DNA of 64,000 nt, taken from contig NZ_VSRY01000160.1 of NCBI RefSeq assembly GCF_008271805.1, positions 44,433-108,432 of the forward strand. Direction: 5' to 3'. The position numbers were made by a program, and so were the translations under genes. The notes beneath the pieces were generated by a model. The model was not told the DNA's origin and searched no databases. It saw only the letters and a list, made by a program, of their open reading frames with translations. Shown piece by piece: positions 15,203 through 23,342 of this stretch; the stretch's first letter is position 1, and each line of letters begins with the position of its first letter. The stretch is from Streptomyces sp. TRM49041 (GTDB taxonomy: Bacteria; Actinomycetota; Actinomycetes; Streptomycetales; Streptomycetaceae).

Positions 15203-16845
15203 CGGGCGCCACCGCCGACGGTGCGGCGGATCTCGACGCGCTGCTCGCCCTCGCCGAAGGTGGCGACCGGCTCGGAGTTCCGCAGGACGTCGGCGGTGGT
15301 CGGCAGGTCCGGGGCGTCACGGCGCACGGTGGGTGTGGCGACGATGTAGTCGATGTCGCGCCAGCCGCCGTCGAGGACCTCGCTGACGGCCGGGTCGAGG
15401 TCCGCCTTGTAGAACCAGATGGCGCCCGTCCCGGGCCGGTAGCCGGCGTGGACCAGGTCCAGCCAGAGAGTGTCGTCGACGAGGACCCGGGTGCGGGCCG
15501 GGTCGGTGACGTTCCCGGCGGCCGGGTCCAGCCAGGCGGCGGCCGCGCGGAACCGGGCGTTGGGGTCGTCGGTCATGGCGGTGCGGGTGCCCTCGTGCCA
15601 GTGGGGCGCGGTGTACGCCGTACTCGCCAGGAGCAGCAGGGCGAACGCGCCGGTCGCCGCGGCCTTCGGCAGCCGCCGGTGGAGGAGGCCCCGGGCGGCG
15701 ACGGCGACGGCGGCCAGGCACAGCGCCAGGAACGGCAGGGCCTGGATGATGTACATGTCGGGCAGATAGCCGGAGCTGCGGAACGCGGCGACCGCCGCGA
15801 GCAGCACGACGGCGAAGGCGGGGCCCGCGGCCGCCCGCGCGGTCACCGACCAGCGGTGGCAGGCGGCGAGGAGCAGGGCCGCGGCGAGCCCGGCGAGGGG
15901 CAGCACCTTGTCGTAGTACAGCCAGGAGTCGAGGACCCTGTTCGCGCCTGTGCCCTCGACGAAGATCGAGCCGGAGCCTGGCCGGGACAGCTGGTAGACG
16001 ACGCCGTCCCACAGCGACACATGGTCCCTGCCGGGCAGCAGTTCGTTCTTGAGCAGCGCGAACAGCGGATACAGCAGGCCGATGAGCGCACATGAAGTGA
16101 GGGCGCCGGTGACGGCGAACTTCCGGGTGTCGCGGTGGCTGTGACGCCACATCGTGAACATCAGCGCGGGCAGCGCCAGCAGGATGGTCTCCTTCGACAG
16201 CACGGCGACGGCGGCGCATATCCCGGCGGAGAAGTGGTGCCAGAGGTGGCGGCTCGGTGAGGCCGCCAGCACGAAGGCGGCGAGTATCCAGGCGACGGCG
16301 ATGTTGTCGAGGAAGATCTCGCGGTGCAGTTCGACGGAGAGCGGGGACAGCCCGAACAGCGCGACGGCGAGTCCCGCCGCCCAGCGCGGCAGGGCGATCC
16401 GGCGGGCCAGCACGTACAGCAGGGCGGCGGTGACAAGGGTGACGCACAGCATGACCGCCCGGACGGAGCCGACGGTCATCGACTCGGGGGCGAGGAGCGC
16501 GGGGATCCAGGTGAGCAGGGCGATCTGGATCCAGCCGAGCGGCGGATGGTCGTACCAGTACTCGTAGTGGGCGAGGCCCTCGCCCTGCTGGACGGCCCAC
16601 GCCTGGGCCAGATAGGTGCCCTCGTCGTCGCTGAAGGACGGGAACCCGGCGATGTTGACGCCCTGCACGATGGTGATCACGCCGAGCAGGGCCAGGCAGA
16701 GCAGCTGGTCGGGGCGCGAGGACCAGAGGCGGAAGGGCGGCGTGGGCGGGAACGGGGCGATGGTGACGGTGCGCGGCGCCGCGCCGCCCCCCTCTGACGT
16801 GGGGCGGGGCGGGGTCGCGGAGGTCAGGGTGGGCGTCGGCGTCAT
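15199..16845 (-). CDS. GT39-type (ArnT/PMT-like) membrane glycosyltransferase
   Basis: This 548-residue protein has a Pro/Thr-rich cytoplasmic N-terminus followed by about eleven hydrophobic segments. The early extracytoplasmic motif FPSFSDDEGTYLAQAWAVQQ contains the paired acidic residues (DDE) of GT-C enzymes of the GT39/GT83 families. YDHPPLGWIQIAL and LFGLSPLSVELHREIFLDNI are also standard for this group. It should take a sugar from a polyprenyl phosphate, made by the following gene, and add it to a glycan, lipid or protein outside the membrane. The acceptor is unknown. It overlaps the upstream GT2 synthase gene (16842-16845) and the downstream GT2-GtrA gene by 4 bases each. Confidence 0.8.
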   Translation of the reverse strand: MTPTPTLTSATPPRPTSEGGGAAPRTVTIAPFPPTPPFRLWSSRPDQLLCLALLGVITIVQGVNIAGFPSFSDDEGTYLAQAWAVQQGEGLAHYEYWYDHPPLGWIQIALLTWIPALLAPESMTVGSVRAVMLCVTLVTAALLYVLARRIALPRWAAGLAVALFGLSPLSVELHREIFLDNIAVAWILAAFVLAASPSRHLWHHFSAGICAAVAVLSKETILLALPALMFTMWRHSHRDTRKFAVTGALTSCALIGLLYPLFALLKNELLPGRDHVSLWDGVVYQLSRPGSGSIFVEGTGANRVLDSWLYYDKVLPLAGLAAALLLAACHRWSVTARAAAGPAFAVVLLAAVAAFRSSGYLPDMYIIQALPFLALCLAAVAVAARGLLHRRLPKAAATGAFALLLLASTAYTAPHWHEGTRTAMTDDPNARFRAAAAWLDPAAGNVTDPARTRVLVDDTLWLDLVHAGYRPGTGAIWFYKADLDPAVSEVLDGGWRDIDYIVATPTVRRDAPDLPTTADVLRNSEPVATFGEGEQRVEIRRTVGGGAR

Positions 16846-18098
16846 CGGGGCGCCTCCTCACGGGAGAGGTGGGCACCGACATGGCTGGTGAGCTCCCAGT
16901 CGCTACGGCCGCGCTGCTCGCGCCAGACCGCCCGGACGGCGGCCCCGGCGAGCAGCACCTGGTAGAAGGGGCCGCCCAGAACGAGCTTCAGGTAGTGCGT
17001 GAAGCGGACGCGCAGCCCGTACTGGGTACCGAAGTCATGCAGTCCCACGACCTCGAAGACAAAGGTGACCATTGCCGTGAGCAGCGGAAGGAAGGTGACG
17101 ACGGCGATACCGACGGGCACGTCGAGGAAGACCGCGACGGCGATGTTGACCGGGATGACGACGCCGGTGAACGCCTGCATGAACGGGGTCATGAGGGTGT
17201 AGCGGGCGAGCATGCGCCGTCCCCGCGTGGGCAGCCACCGCCAGTCCTTCTTCCGGTACACCTGGAGGAAGCCCTGGTTCCAGCGGGTGCGCTGCTTGAG
17301 CAGTGCCATCAGGGTGCCGGGCGTCTCCTCTCGGGTCACCATGTCGGCGTCGTAGGCGACGACGACCCGCTTGCCGGCGGAGGAGAGCCGTACGCCGAGG
17401 TCGCAGTCCTCGGCAAGGCAGTCCTGGTCCCAGCCGTCGGCCTCGCGCAGCACATCGGTGCGGACGAAGACGGTGTTGCCGCCGAGCGGGATGAAGCCCT
17501 TGGCGGCGTGCAGGTGGAGGCGGCTGCGGAACCAGAAGAAGTACTCCAGGCAGTTGCGCAGGGAGTACCAGCTGGAGTGGAAGTTGATCAGCTGGACGCC
17601 GCCCTGGACGACATCGGCGCCGGTGACGGTGAAGGCGTGGTCGACATGGGCGAGGAGGTCGGGATGCACCTGGTCCTCGGCGTCGAAGACTCCGACGACG
17701 TCGCCCCGGCAGTACGGCAGCGCCGTGTTGAGGGCCTTCGGCTTGTTCTTCTTCTCATGGGTGTCGACGACGACCCGTACGCGGCCGGGGTCGCGGGCCG
17801 CGGCCCGTTCGGCGACCCGGGCGGTCCCGGGGTCGTCGTGGCCGACGATCACGATGATCTCGAAGTCCTGGTGCCGGGACTCCCGGAGCCGCTCGATGGT
17901 GTGCTCCAGCACCAGCTGCTCGTGCCGGGCGGGCAGCAGCAGCGAGAACGACAGCCCCTGCGCGCCCTCGGGGCTCTCGAAACGGGTGGCGGCGAGCGTC
18001 TCCGGCGTACGCCACGCGTGCATCTGCCACCACAGGGTGAAAGCGGCCATCCAGAACAGGGCCAGCGAAATGGCCGCGATGAACAGCGATAACAGCAC
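16842..18098 (-). CDS. Processive GT2 glycan synthase (cellulose/hyaluronan synthase-like)
   Basis: The protein is 418 residues with one hydrophobic segment at the N-terminus (residues 1-25) and several from about 295 on, framing a cytoplasmic GT-A domain. Motifs appear in order: KNKPKALNTALPYC, DVVGVFDAEDQVHPD (substrate Asp residues), DCLAEDCDLGVRL (the catalytic ED) and QRTRWNQG, the QxxRW motif of processive polymerases. It therefore probably polymerises and exports a polysaccharide, like Streptomyces CslA. The GTG at 18096-18098 is chosen because GAGGGGG lies just upstream; the open frame extends to 18293 but adds a non-homologous segment. Codon 3 is TTA, so translation may depend on the bldA tRNA. 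It is the first gene of the operon. Confidence 0.85.
   Translation of the reverse strand: MLLSLFIAAISLALFWMAAFTLWWQMHAWRTPETLAATRFESPEGAQGLSFSLLLPARHEQLVLEHTIERLRESRHQDFEIIVIVGHDDPGTARVAERAAARDPGRVRVVVDTHEKKNKPKALNTALPYCRGDVVGVFDAEDQVHPDLLAHVDHAFTVTGADVVQGGVQLINFHSSWYSLRNCLEYFFWFRSRLHLHAAKGFIPLGGNTVFVRTDVLREADGWDQDCLAEDCDLGVRLSSAGKRVVVAYDADMVTREETPGTLMALLKQRTRWNQGFLQVYRKKDWRWLPTRGRRMLARYTLMTPFMQAFTGVVIPVNIAVAVFLDVPVGIAVVTFLPLLTAMVTFVFEVVGLHDFGTQYGLRVRFTHYLKLVLGGPFYQVLLAGAAVRAVWREQRGRSDWELTSHVGAHLSREEAPR
18090..18092 (-). promoter_or_regulatory. TTA codon at position 3 of the glycan synthase gene
   Basis: Reading GTG CTG TTA TCG, the third codon of the operon's first gene is the rare leucine codon TTA. 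In Streptomyces TTA is read only by the bldA tRNA, so expression may be limited to later growth or morphological differentiation. Starts upstream of 18098 would still include it. Confidence 0.75.
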
Positions 18099-18392
18099 GT
18101 ATTGCCCCCTCGGTCCGCCGGGGCCGGCGCGCACAGGTGCATGCGTCGTCGGGTGTCGCGCGCAGGACGGTGCGCACGGCCGCGGCACGGACGTTTCCCA
18201 CATCGGTCGCTGGACGTAGTGAGTGATCGGTTCAGGGCCGGAACGCGGCAGGACCCCCCTGGCCGGCGTCGCCCATGGTCGACATCCGCGCACGCCTCCC
18301 CAGCCGCGGCGGATCCCCCTCCTCGAGCGATGAGGATAGAGGCAAGTGGTGACAGAGAGGAGCGGGCCCGTATAAAGGCCGTGTTCCCTACG
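18099..18392. other. Intergenic region upstream of the glycan operon, 294 bases
   Basis: This lies between the DUF255 gene and the glycan synthase, both on the minus strand. TATCCT on the minus strand (18338-18333) resembles a -10 hexamer but no matching -35 is clear. The region is long enough to hold the operon promoter; no gene is seen. Confidence 0.4.
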
Positions 18393-20417
18393 TCAGTTGG
18401 ACAGTTTCTCGGAAAGCGCCGATACGTCCGTGGTAGGGGCGTCGCAGACAAAGTGCCTGCAGACGTACGCGGTGGGCCGGCCGTCTACCAGGACACGGTC
18501 GCTGAGCAGCGGAAACTCCCCGCTGTCGGGGGCTCCGACGGCGACGACGGCGCCGGGCGCCGTGCCGAGCAGGGCTGTGCGGTGCAGCTGCCGGGTGGCG
18601 CTGTCGTCGCGCGGGCCGGCGACGGCGATCTCGCGCGGCCCGTCGAGAAGTGCCTCGGCGATGGCCAGACCCCAGCCGATGAACCGGGGTACGCGCGGTC
18701 CGAGCGCCTTCACCACCGCCAGTGCGCGCTCCGCCGCGCTCCGATGCGCCTCCGAGCCGGTGTGGGCGGCATAGCCGAGGAGGGCGCCGGCGGCTGCCGT
18801 CCAGCCGGAGGGCGCCGCGTTGTCGGTCGGGTCCTGGGGGCGGCGGATCAGCCGCTCGGCGTCGTGGGCGGTGTCGTAGAGCGCCCCGCCCTCGCCCTGG
18901 AACTGGTCGAGAACGATGTCGAGCAGGAAGCCGGCGAACTCCAGCCAGGCCCCCTCCCCCGTGACGGCGGCCAGCGCGAGGAAGCCCTCGGCGACATCGC
19001 CGTAGTCCTCCAGCACGCCCGCGTTGGCACCGACGCGCCCGTCCTTGGAGGTGCGGACGAGCCTCGCGGAGTCGTCCATATGGAGCCGTACGAGCAGGTC
19101 GGCGGCCTCCGTGGCACGTTCGACCAGGTCGGGCCGGTCGAAGTAGGCGCCGGTCTCGGCGAGGGCGGCCACGGCGAGCCCGTTCCACGCGGCGACGATC
19201 TTGTCGTCGCGCCCCGGCCGGGCGCGCTCCGCGCGGGCGGCGAGCAGCCGTTCCCGGATGCGCCCGAGACGCTCGGCGTCCACGACCCCGGCGCCCTGCG
19301 GCAGTTGGAGGACGGAGGCGCCGTGCTCGAAGGTGCCCTCGTCGGTGACGCCGTAGAACCGGGCGGCGTACGCGGCGTCCTCGTCCCCGAGCACGTCCCG
19401 CAGCTGGTCGGGGGTCCACACGTAGAAGGCGCCCTCGACCACCTTGCCCGTGCCGTCGTCGGAGTCGGCGTCGAGCGCGGAGGCGAACCCGCCTTCGGCG
19501 GTGCGGAGCTCACGCACCATGAAGTCGGCGGTCTCCAGGGCGACCCGCCGGGCGAGGTCGCTGCCGGTGGCCCGCCAGAGATGTGCGTAGACGCGGCACA
19601 GCAGCGCGTTGTCGTACAGCATCTTCTCGAAGTGGGGCACGGTCCACTCACGGTCGACCGAGTACCGGGCGAAGCCCCCGCCCAGCTGATCGTAGATGCC
19701 GCCCCGCGCCATCGCCTCACATGTGTCGGCGGCCATCTGGAGCGCGCCCTCGGCCCCGGTACGGGCGTGGTGGCGCAGCAGGAACTCGACGGCCATGGAC
19801 GGCGGGAACTTGGGCGCCCCGCCGAAGCCGCCGTACCGGTCGTCGTACTCGCGGGTCAACCCGAGCAGCGCCTGCGCCAGCTCCTGCTCGCCCGGCACGC
19901 CGTCGCCGCCGAGGGCCAGCGACCGCCCGGACAGCTCGCGCACGATGTTCCCGGCGACTTCGCCCACCTCGTCGCGCCGGTCCCGCCAGGCGACCGCCAC
20001 ACCCTCCAGGACCTGCTGGAAGGACGGCATGCCGTGCCGGGGCGCGGGCGGGAAGTACGTACCGAAGTAGAACGGCTCCGCGTCGGGCGTCAGGAACACC
20101 GTCATCGGCCAGCCGCCCTGCCCGGTGGCGGCCTGCACCGCCTCCATGTAGACGGCGTCCACGTCGGGCCGCTCCTCGCGGTCGACCTTGACGGAGACGA
20201 AGTGCTCGTTCATGTACGCGGCGGTCTCGCCGTCCTCGAAGGACTCGTGCGCCATGACATGACACCAGTGGCACGCAGAGTAACCGACGGACAGCAGAAC
20301 GGGCACGTCCCGCCGTCGCGCCTCCTCGAACGCTTCCGGCGTCCAGGGCCACCAGTCGACGGGATTGTCAGCGTGCTGAAGCAGATAAGGCGAGGTCACA
20401 CCAGCCAGCCGGTTCAT
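18393..20417 (-). CDS. DUF255 thioredoxin-fold / six-hairpin glycosidase-like protein (YyaL/spermatogenesis-associated 20 family)
   Basis: The 674-residue protein begins with the family block NRLAGVTSPYLLQHADNPVD followed by WWPWTPEAFEEA. The thioredoxin-like site is YSACHWCHVMAHESF (CHWC), with VKVDREERPDVDAVYM and GQGGWPMTVFLTPDAEPFYF after it. From about residue 240 onward the protein is an alpha/alpha barrel resembling glycoside hydrolases or GlcNAc 2-epimerase (GGIYDQLGGGFARYSVDREW, VPHFEKMLYDNALL). The family is widespread but its reaction is not established. The ATG at 20415-20417 is chosen because the conserved block begins there; the frame extends to 20708 over the divergent promoter. 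It has no signal peptide and is cytosolic. Confidence 0.85.
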   Translation of the reverse strand: MNRLAGVTSPYLLQHADNPVDWWPWTPEAFEEARRRDVPVLLSVGYSACHWCHVMAHESFEDGETAAYMNEHFVSVKVDREERPDVDAVYMEAVQAATGQGGWPMTVFLTPDAEPFYFGTYFPPAPRHGMPSFQQVLEGVAVAWRDRRDEVGEVAGNIVRELSGRSLALGGDGVPGEQELAQALLGLTREYDDRYGGFGGAPKFPPSMAVEFLLRHHARTGAEGALQMAADTCEAMARGGIYDQLGGGFARYSVDREWTVPHFEKMLYDNALLCRVYAHLWRATGSDLARRVALETADFMVRELRTAEGGFASALDADSDDGTGKVVEGAFYVWTPDQLRDVLGDEDAAYAARFYGVTDEGTFEHGASVLQLPQGAGVVDAERLGRIRERLLAARAERARPGRDDKIVAAWNGLAVAALAETGAYFDRPDLVERATEAADLLVRLHMDDSARLVRTSKDGRVGANAGVLEDYGDVAEGFLALAAVTGEGAWLEFAGFLLDIVLDQFQGEGGALYDTAHDAERLIRRPQDPTDNAAPSGWTAAAGALLGYAAHTGSEAHRSAAERALAVVKALGPRVPRFIGWGLAIAEALLDGPREIAVAGPRDDSATRQLHRTALLGTAPGAVVAVGAPDSGEFPLLSDRVLVDGRPTAYVCRHFVCDAPTTDVSALSEKLSN

Positions 20418-20458
20418 GTGATCCAGCCTCTCACAAGGCCCGACCCGGACCCACGAAG

Positions 20459-20496
20459 CCCGTGTTCGGGTTCGGATTCCCGCACCCGAACACGGG
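20459..20496. promoter_or_regulatory. 12-bp inverted repeat in a divergent promoter region
   Basis: CCCGTGTTCGGG at 20459-20470 is perfectly mirrored by CCCGAACACGGG at 20485-20496 with a 14-base spacer. It lies 42 bases upstream of the DUF255 start and 49 bases upstream of the S41 peptidase start. Because it is between two start codons rather than after a gene, an operator or an RNA leader hairpin is more likely than a terminator. Confidence 0.5.
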
Positions 20497-20544
20497 TGAA
20501 CACCCCATAGTGTCGGAGGTCGCGCTCTCCGTAACGTAAAAGAC

Positions 20545-21981
20545 ATGCCTCTCACGGTCCGTCGCAGGCGCGCCCCGTTCCGCGCCGCCGCACTCGCCCT
20601 CGCCCTCGCCGCTCTCCCCGCCATGACCAACGGGACGCTCGGGAACGCCGCGTCCGGGAACCCATCGCTGGAGGGACTGTGGCAGAGCACCGGGTACGGC
20701 ACCGTCATCTCGGTCAGCGGACGCCACCTTCGCTCCTACGAGACGACGCGCGTCAGTTGCCTGCCCGGCAGCCTGGAAGCCGAGCAGAGCGGCTCGCCCC
20801 GGGCAGGCGGCGCCGTGGATTTCACGCCGGCCGTCAGCGAGGAGGCCGGGCGTATCACCCTGGCTCCGGTCACCGCCGGCAACAGCGATGTCATCAGGCT
20901 CCGCTTCGCGGACAACGCGGGGTTCCGCACCCTGCGTCGCGTCCACGAGCTTCCCGAGAGGTGCGGTCAAAGGCCGCCCACGGACCCTCGCGCCGTCTTC
21001 GACACCTTCTGGCAGACGTATGCGGAGAACTACCCCTCGTTCACGGCCAAGGGCGTCGACTGGGAAGCCGTACGTGACCGCTACCGGCCCACCATCACCG
21101 CCGGCACCACCGATGCCGAACTGTTCGGCATTCTCGAAAGCATGATCGAGCCGCTGCACGACGCCCACACCGCGATCAACGCAGGCGGGAATCAGCACTT
21201 CACGGGCCATCGAGCAGGCACGAAGGTGCCCACGTCCGACACCGTCACGAAGATCGAGAAGGCGACGACCGCGAGCGTGGGCACGCCCCAACAACGCTGG
21301 GGGCGGGGCGCCATCGGCTACGCCGACCTGCCCGAACGCATCGGCTATCTGCGCATCACCCGTTTTGCCGGCTTCACCGAGAACGGTGACTACGCGAGGG
21401 ACCGGGCCGAACTCGACAAGGCCCTCGACGCCATCTTCACCGAAGCGCGCACACGCGGCTCCAAGGCGCTGCGCGCACTCGTCATCGATCTGCGGTTCAA
21501 CGGCGGCGGATCCGACGCCCTCGGGCTACGCATCGCCTCCAGGCTCACCACCCACGCGTACACCGCTTACACGAAGCGAGCCCGCGACAACACGGTGGGT
21601 GGGGAACGGTTCACCTCCGCCCAGCCGATCGGGGTGAGCCCGCGGTCAGGCGGTCCGGTCTACACCGGCCCGCTCGCCGTGCTCACCGGCCGCCTGACCG
21701 TCAGCGCGGGCGAGACCTTCACCCAGGCCCTCATGAACCGCACCCCGGGCCCCGTCCGTATCGGTGAGAACACCCAAGGAGCTCTCTCCGACACCATGGA
21801 CCGTGTCCTGCCCAATGGCTGGTCCTTCACCCTGCCCAACGAGAAGTACCTCGCCCCGAACGGCGCGGCTTACGACGGGGCCGGTATCGCACCCACCATC
21901 CGCGTGCCTGTTTTCACCGATGACGAGCTCGCGGCTCGCCGCGACAGCGCACTGACCCGGGCCCGCGAACTCCTCGGCTGA
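20545..21981 (+). CDS. Secreted S41-family (tail-specific/CtpA-like) peptidase
   Basis: This 478-residue protein has an N-terminal hydrophobic export segment (after TVRRRRAPFRAAALALALAA). The S41 catalytic region is clear: ALVIDLRFNGGGSDALGL, then PLAVLTGRLTVSAGETFTQA with nucleophile S387, then GENTQGALSDTM. The general base Lys/Glu pair of the family cannot be placed with certainty by eye. Residues about 140-230 (DPRAVFDTFWQTYAENYPSF, IEPLHDAHTAIN) match the helical N-terminal domain of the retinoid-binding-protein-like S41 peptidases. No PDZ domain is obvious. It probably degrades peptides outside the membrane. The gene is divergent from DUF255 and convergent with the DUF1015 gene. Confidence 0.85.
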   Translation: MPLTVRRRRAPFRAAALALALAALPAMTNGTLGNAASGNPSLEGLWQSTGYGTVISVSGRHLRSYETTRVSCLPGSLEAEQSGSPRAGGAVDFTPAVSEEAGRITLAPVTAGNSDVIRLRFADNAGFRTLRRVHELPERCGQRPPTDPRAVFDTFWQTYAENYPSFTAKGVDWEAVRDRYRPTITAGTTDAELFGILESMIEPLHDAHTAINAGGNQHFTGHRAGTKVPTSDTVTKIEKATTASVGTPQQRWGRGAIGYADLPERIGYLRITRFAGFTENGDYARDRAELDKALDAIFTEARTRGSKALRALVIDLRFNGGGSDALGLRIASRLTTHAYTAYTKRARDNTVGGERFTSAQPIGVSPRSGGPVYTGPLAVLTGRLTVSAGETFTQALMNRTPGPVRIGENTQGALSDTMDRVLPNGWSFTLPNEKYLAPNGAAYDGAGIAPTIRVPVFTDDELAARRDSALTRARELLG

Positions 21982-22022
21982 GGCAGGCACGCGCGTCCGT
22001 CCGCGTTCGGTGGGGCGGGTGC

Positions 22023-23336
22023 CTACTCAGGAGGAAGGCGCATGTGCTCCAGGCTGTGCAGGATCAGGCCGGAGGCCGGCTTCGGACCGAAGGAGGTCGA
22101 CTTCCGCGGCATCGTGATGCCTCGGCGCGCCAGGTCGTGGACCACTTCTTCGCGTACCGGATGCATCAGCACGGCCGTGGCGTCATGGAGCTCGGCCTGT
22201 GCCACCGCCGCCTCCGCGTCGTGGATGTACGCGATGGAGTCGGCGGCATCCGGGACGCGCCACACCCGGGCCAGGAGGGTTTCGTGCAACACCGCGGCAT
22301 CCAGGGCGCGCCAGTCCGACGGACGGTCCTGCCTCATCGTACGGGCGAGAAGCGCTGGGTCCGGGCTGTCGAGGAGGTGATAGGAACCGTCGCCCGCGAG
22401 AAGGAAGGCGTTGCCGGTGGAGGCGGCTTCCTCCAGGGCCGACATGGCCCGGGCAAGTGAGGTGTCCAGACGTCGGACGCGGAAGGAGTCCCCTACCGCG
22501 TCCAGCGCCTCCGAGACCGGAAGCCGGTGGAGGAGCCGGTGGATCGCGTTGACCTGGAGGGGGTACAGCGCCGTGTCTACGAGGAGAACGAGCCCGTAGT
22601 CCCAGAGGCTGGGCGTCACGGCCTGCTCCCGCTGCAGACGGAGGTACGTGGCCCAGCGGTGGTGGCCGTCGGCGATGAGAGCCTGGTGGCCGGCGAGGTG
22701 ATCGGCCACCTCGCCGATATCGGCCGGGTCGGTTATCGACCACAGGCGATGGTGGAAGCCGTCCTCCGTGGTGGTGACGAGCAGGGGAGGACGGGCTGTC
22801 GCCCGCTCGACGACGGACGTGGCACCGGTCGGTCCGGCAGTGCCCCGGTAGCTGAGCAGCAGTGGTTCGAGGTGGGCGGCGGTGGCCCGCACCAGGGCCG
22901 CCCGTTCCTCGAGGACGTGCACGATGACGTCCTCGTGGGGAAGAACGATTCCTTCCTCGGGCGGAGAGAGCTCCAGGGCGCCGATGACGCCGCGCTGCAC
23001 AACGTCGCCACGCGCTTGCTCGTACACGTACAGGGCCGGTTCGGCGTCGGAGGCGAGGATGCCTTCGGCGAGCCACGCGCGCAGCGTCTCCGATGCCTGC
23101 CGTCGGCGGGCCTCGGCCGTGTCCGCCTGCGGGAGGATCAGGCGGACGATGCTGTACGGATGCGCGGGCGCCTGCTCGTCACGCCGGACCACGCCGTCGA
23201 GCGGTGGCGAGGTCACGGCTGCCAGGCCGCCGACTTCTTCCGGGACGTAGCGAACTCCGCGCAGCGGGAGCAGCCTCAAACCGCGGGTCCCTGACGGCGG
23301 TGCGGGGTCGTCCTTTCCGGGAAGGAGATCGAGCAC
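22023..23336 (-). CDS. DUF1015 family protein
   Basis: This is a 437-residue soluble protein without signal peptide or membrane segments. Family signatures are LRGVRYVPE at the start, AHPYSIVRLILPQ, EGIVLPHEDV, LYVYEQ, HQALIADGHHRWATYLRLQ and LHSLEHM near the end. The ADGHHRW His pair is the best-conserved motif of DUF1015. The biochemical role is unknown; some members sit beside serine or phosphonate metabolism genes, which is not the case here. The start is GTG at 23334-23336, 6 bases beyond the stop of the amidase, so the two are co-transcribed. It may be the last gene of the SARP-led unit or the first gene outside the cluster. Confidence 0.75.
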   Translation of the reverse strand: MLDLLPGKDDPAPPSGTRGLRLLPLRGVRYVPEEVGGLAAVTSPPLDGVVRRDEQAPAHPYSIVRLILPQADTAEARRRQASETLRAWLAEGILASDAEPALYVYEQARGDVVQRGVIGALELSPPEEGIVLPHEDVIVHVLEERAALVRATAAHLEPLLLSYRGTAGPTGATSVVERATARPPLLVTTTEDGFHHRLWSITDPADIGEVADHLAGHQALIADGHHRWATYLRLQREQAVTPSLWDYGLVLLVDTALYPLQVNAIHRLLHRLPVSEALDAVGDSFRVRRLDTSLARAMSALEEAASTGNAFLLAGDGSYHLLDSPDPALLARTMRQDRPSDWRALDAAVLHETLLARVWRVPDAADSIAYIHDAEAAVAQAELHDATAVLMHPVREEVVHDLARRGITMPRKSTSFGPKPASGLILHSLEHMRLPPE

Positions 23337-23342
23337 GGTCGT

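Noticed and set aside
11589..15320. 1,243-residue fusion of the copper oxidase with an N-terminal Arg/Pro-rich part
   Set aside because: The extra part lies over the GT2-GtrA gene in another frame; a signal peptide begins at the ATG at 14,012.
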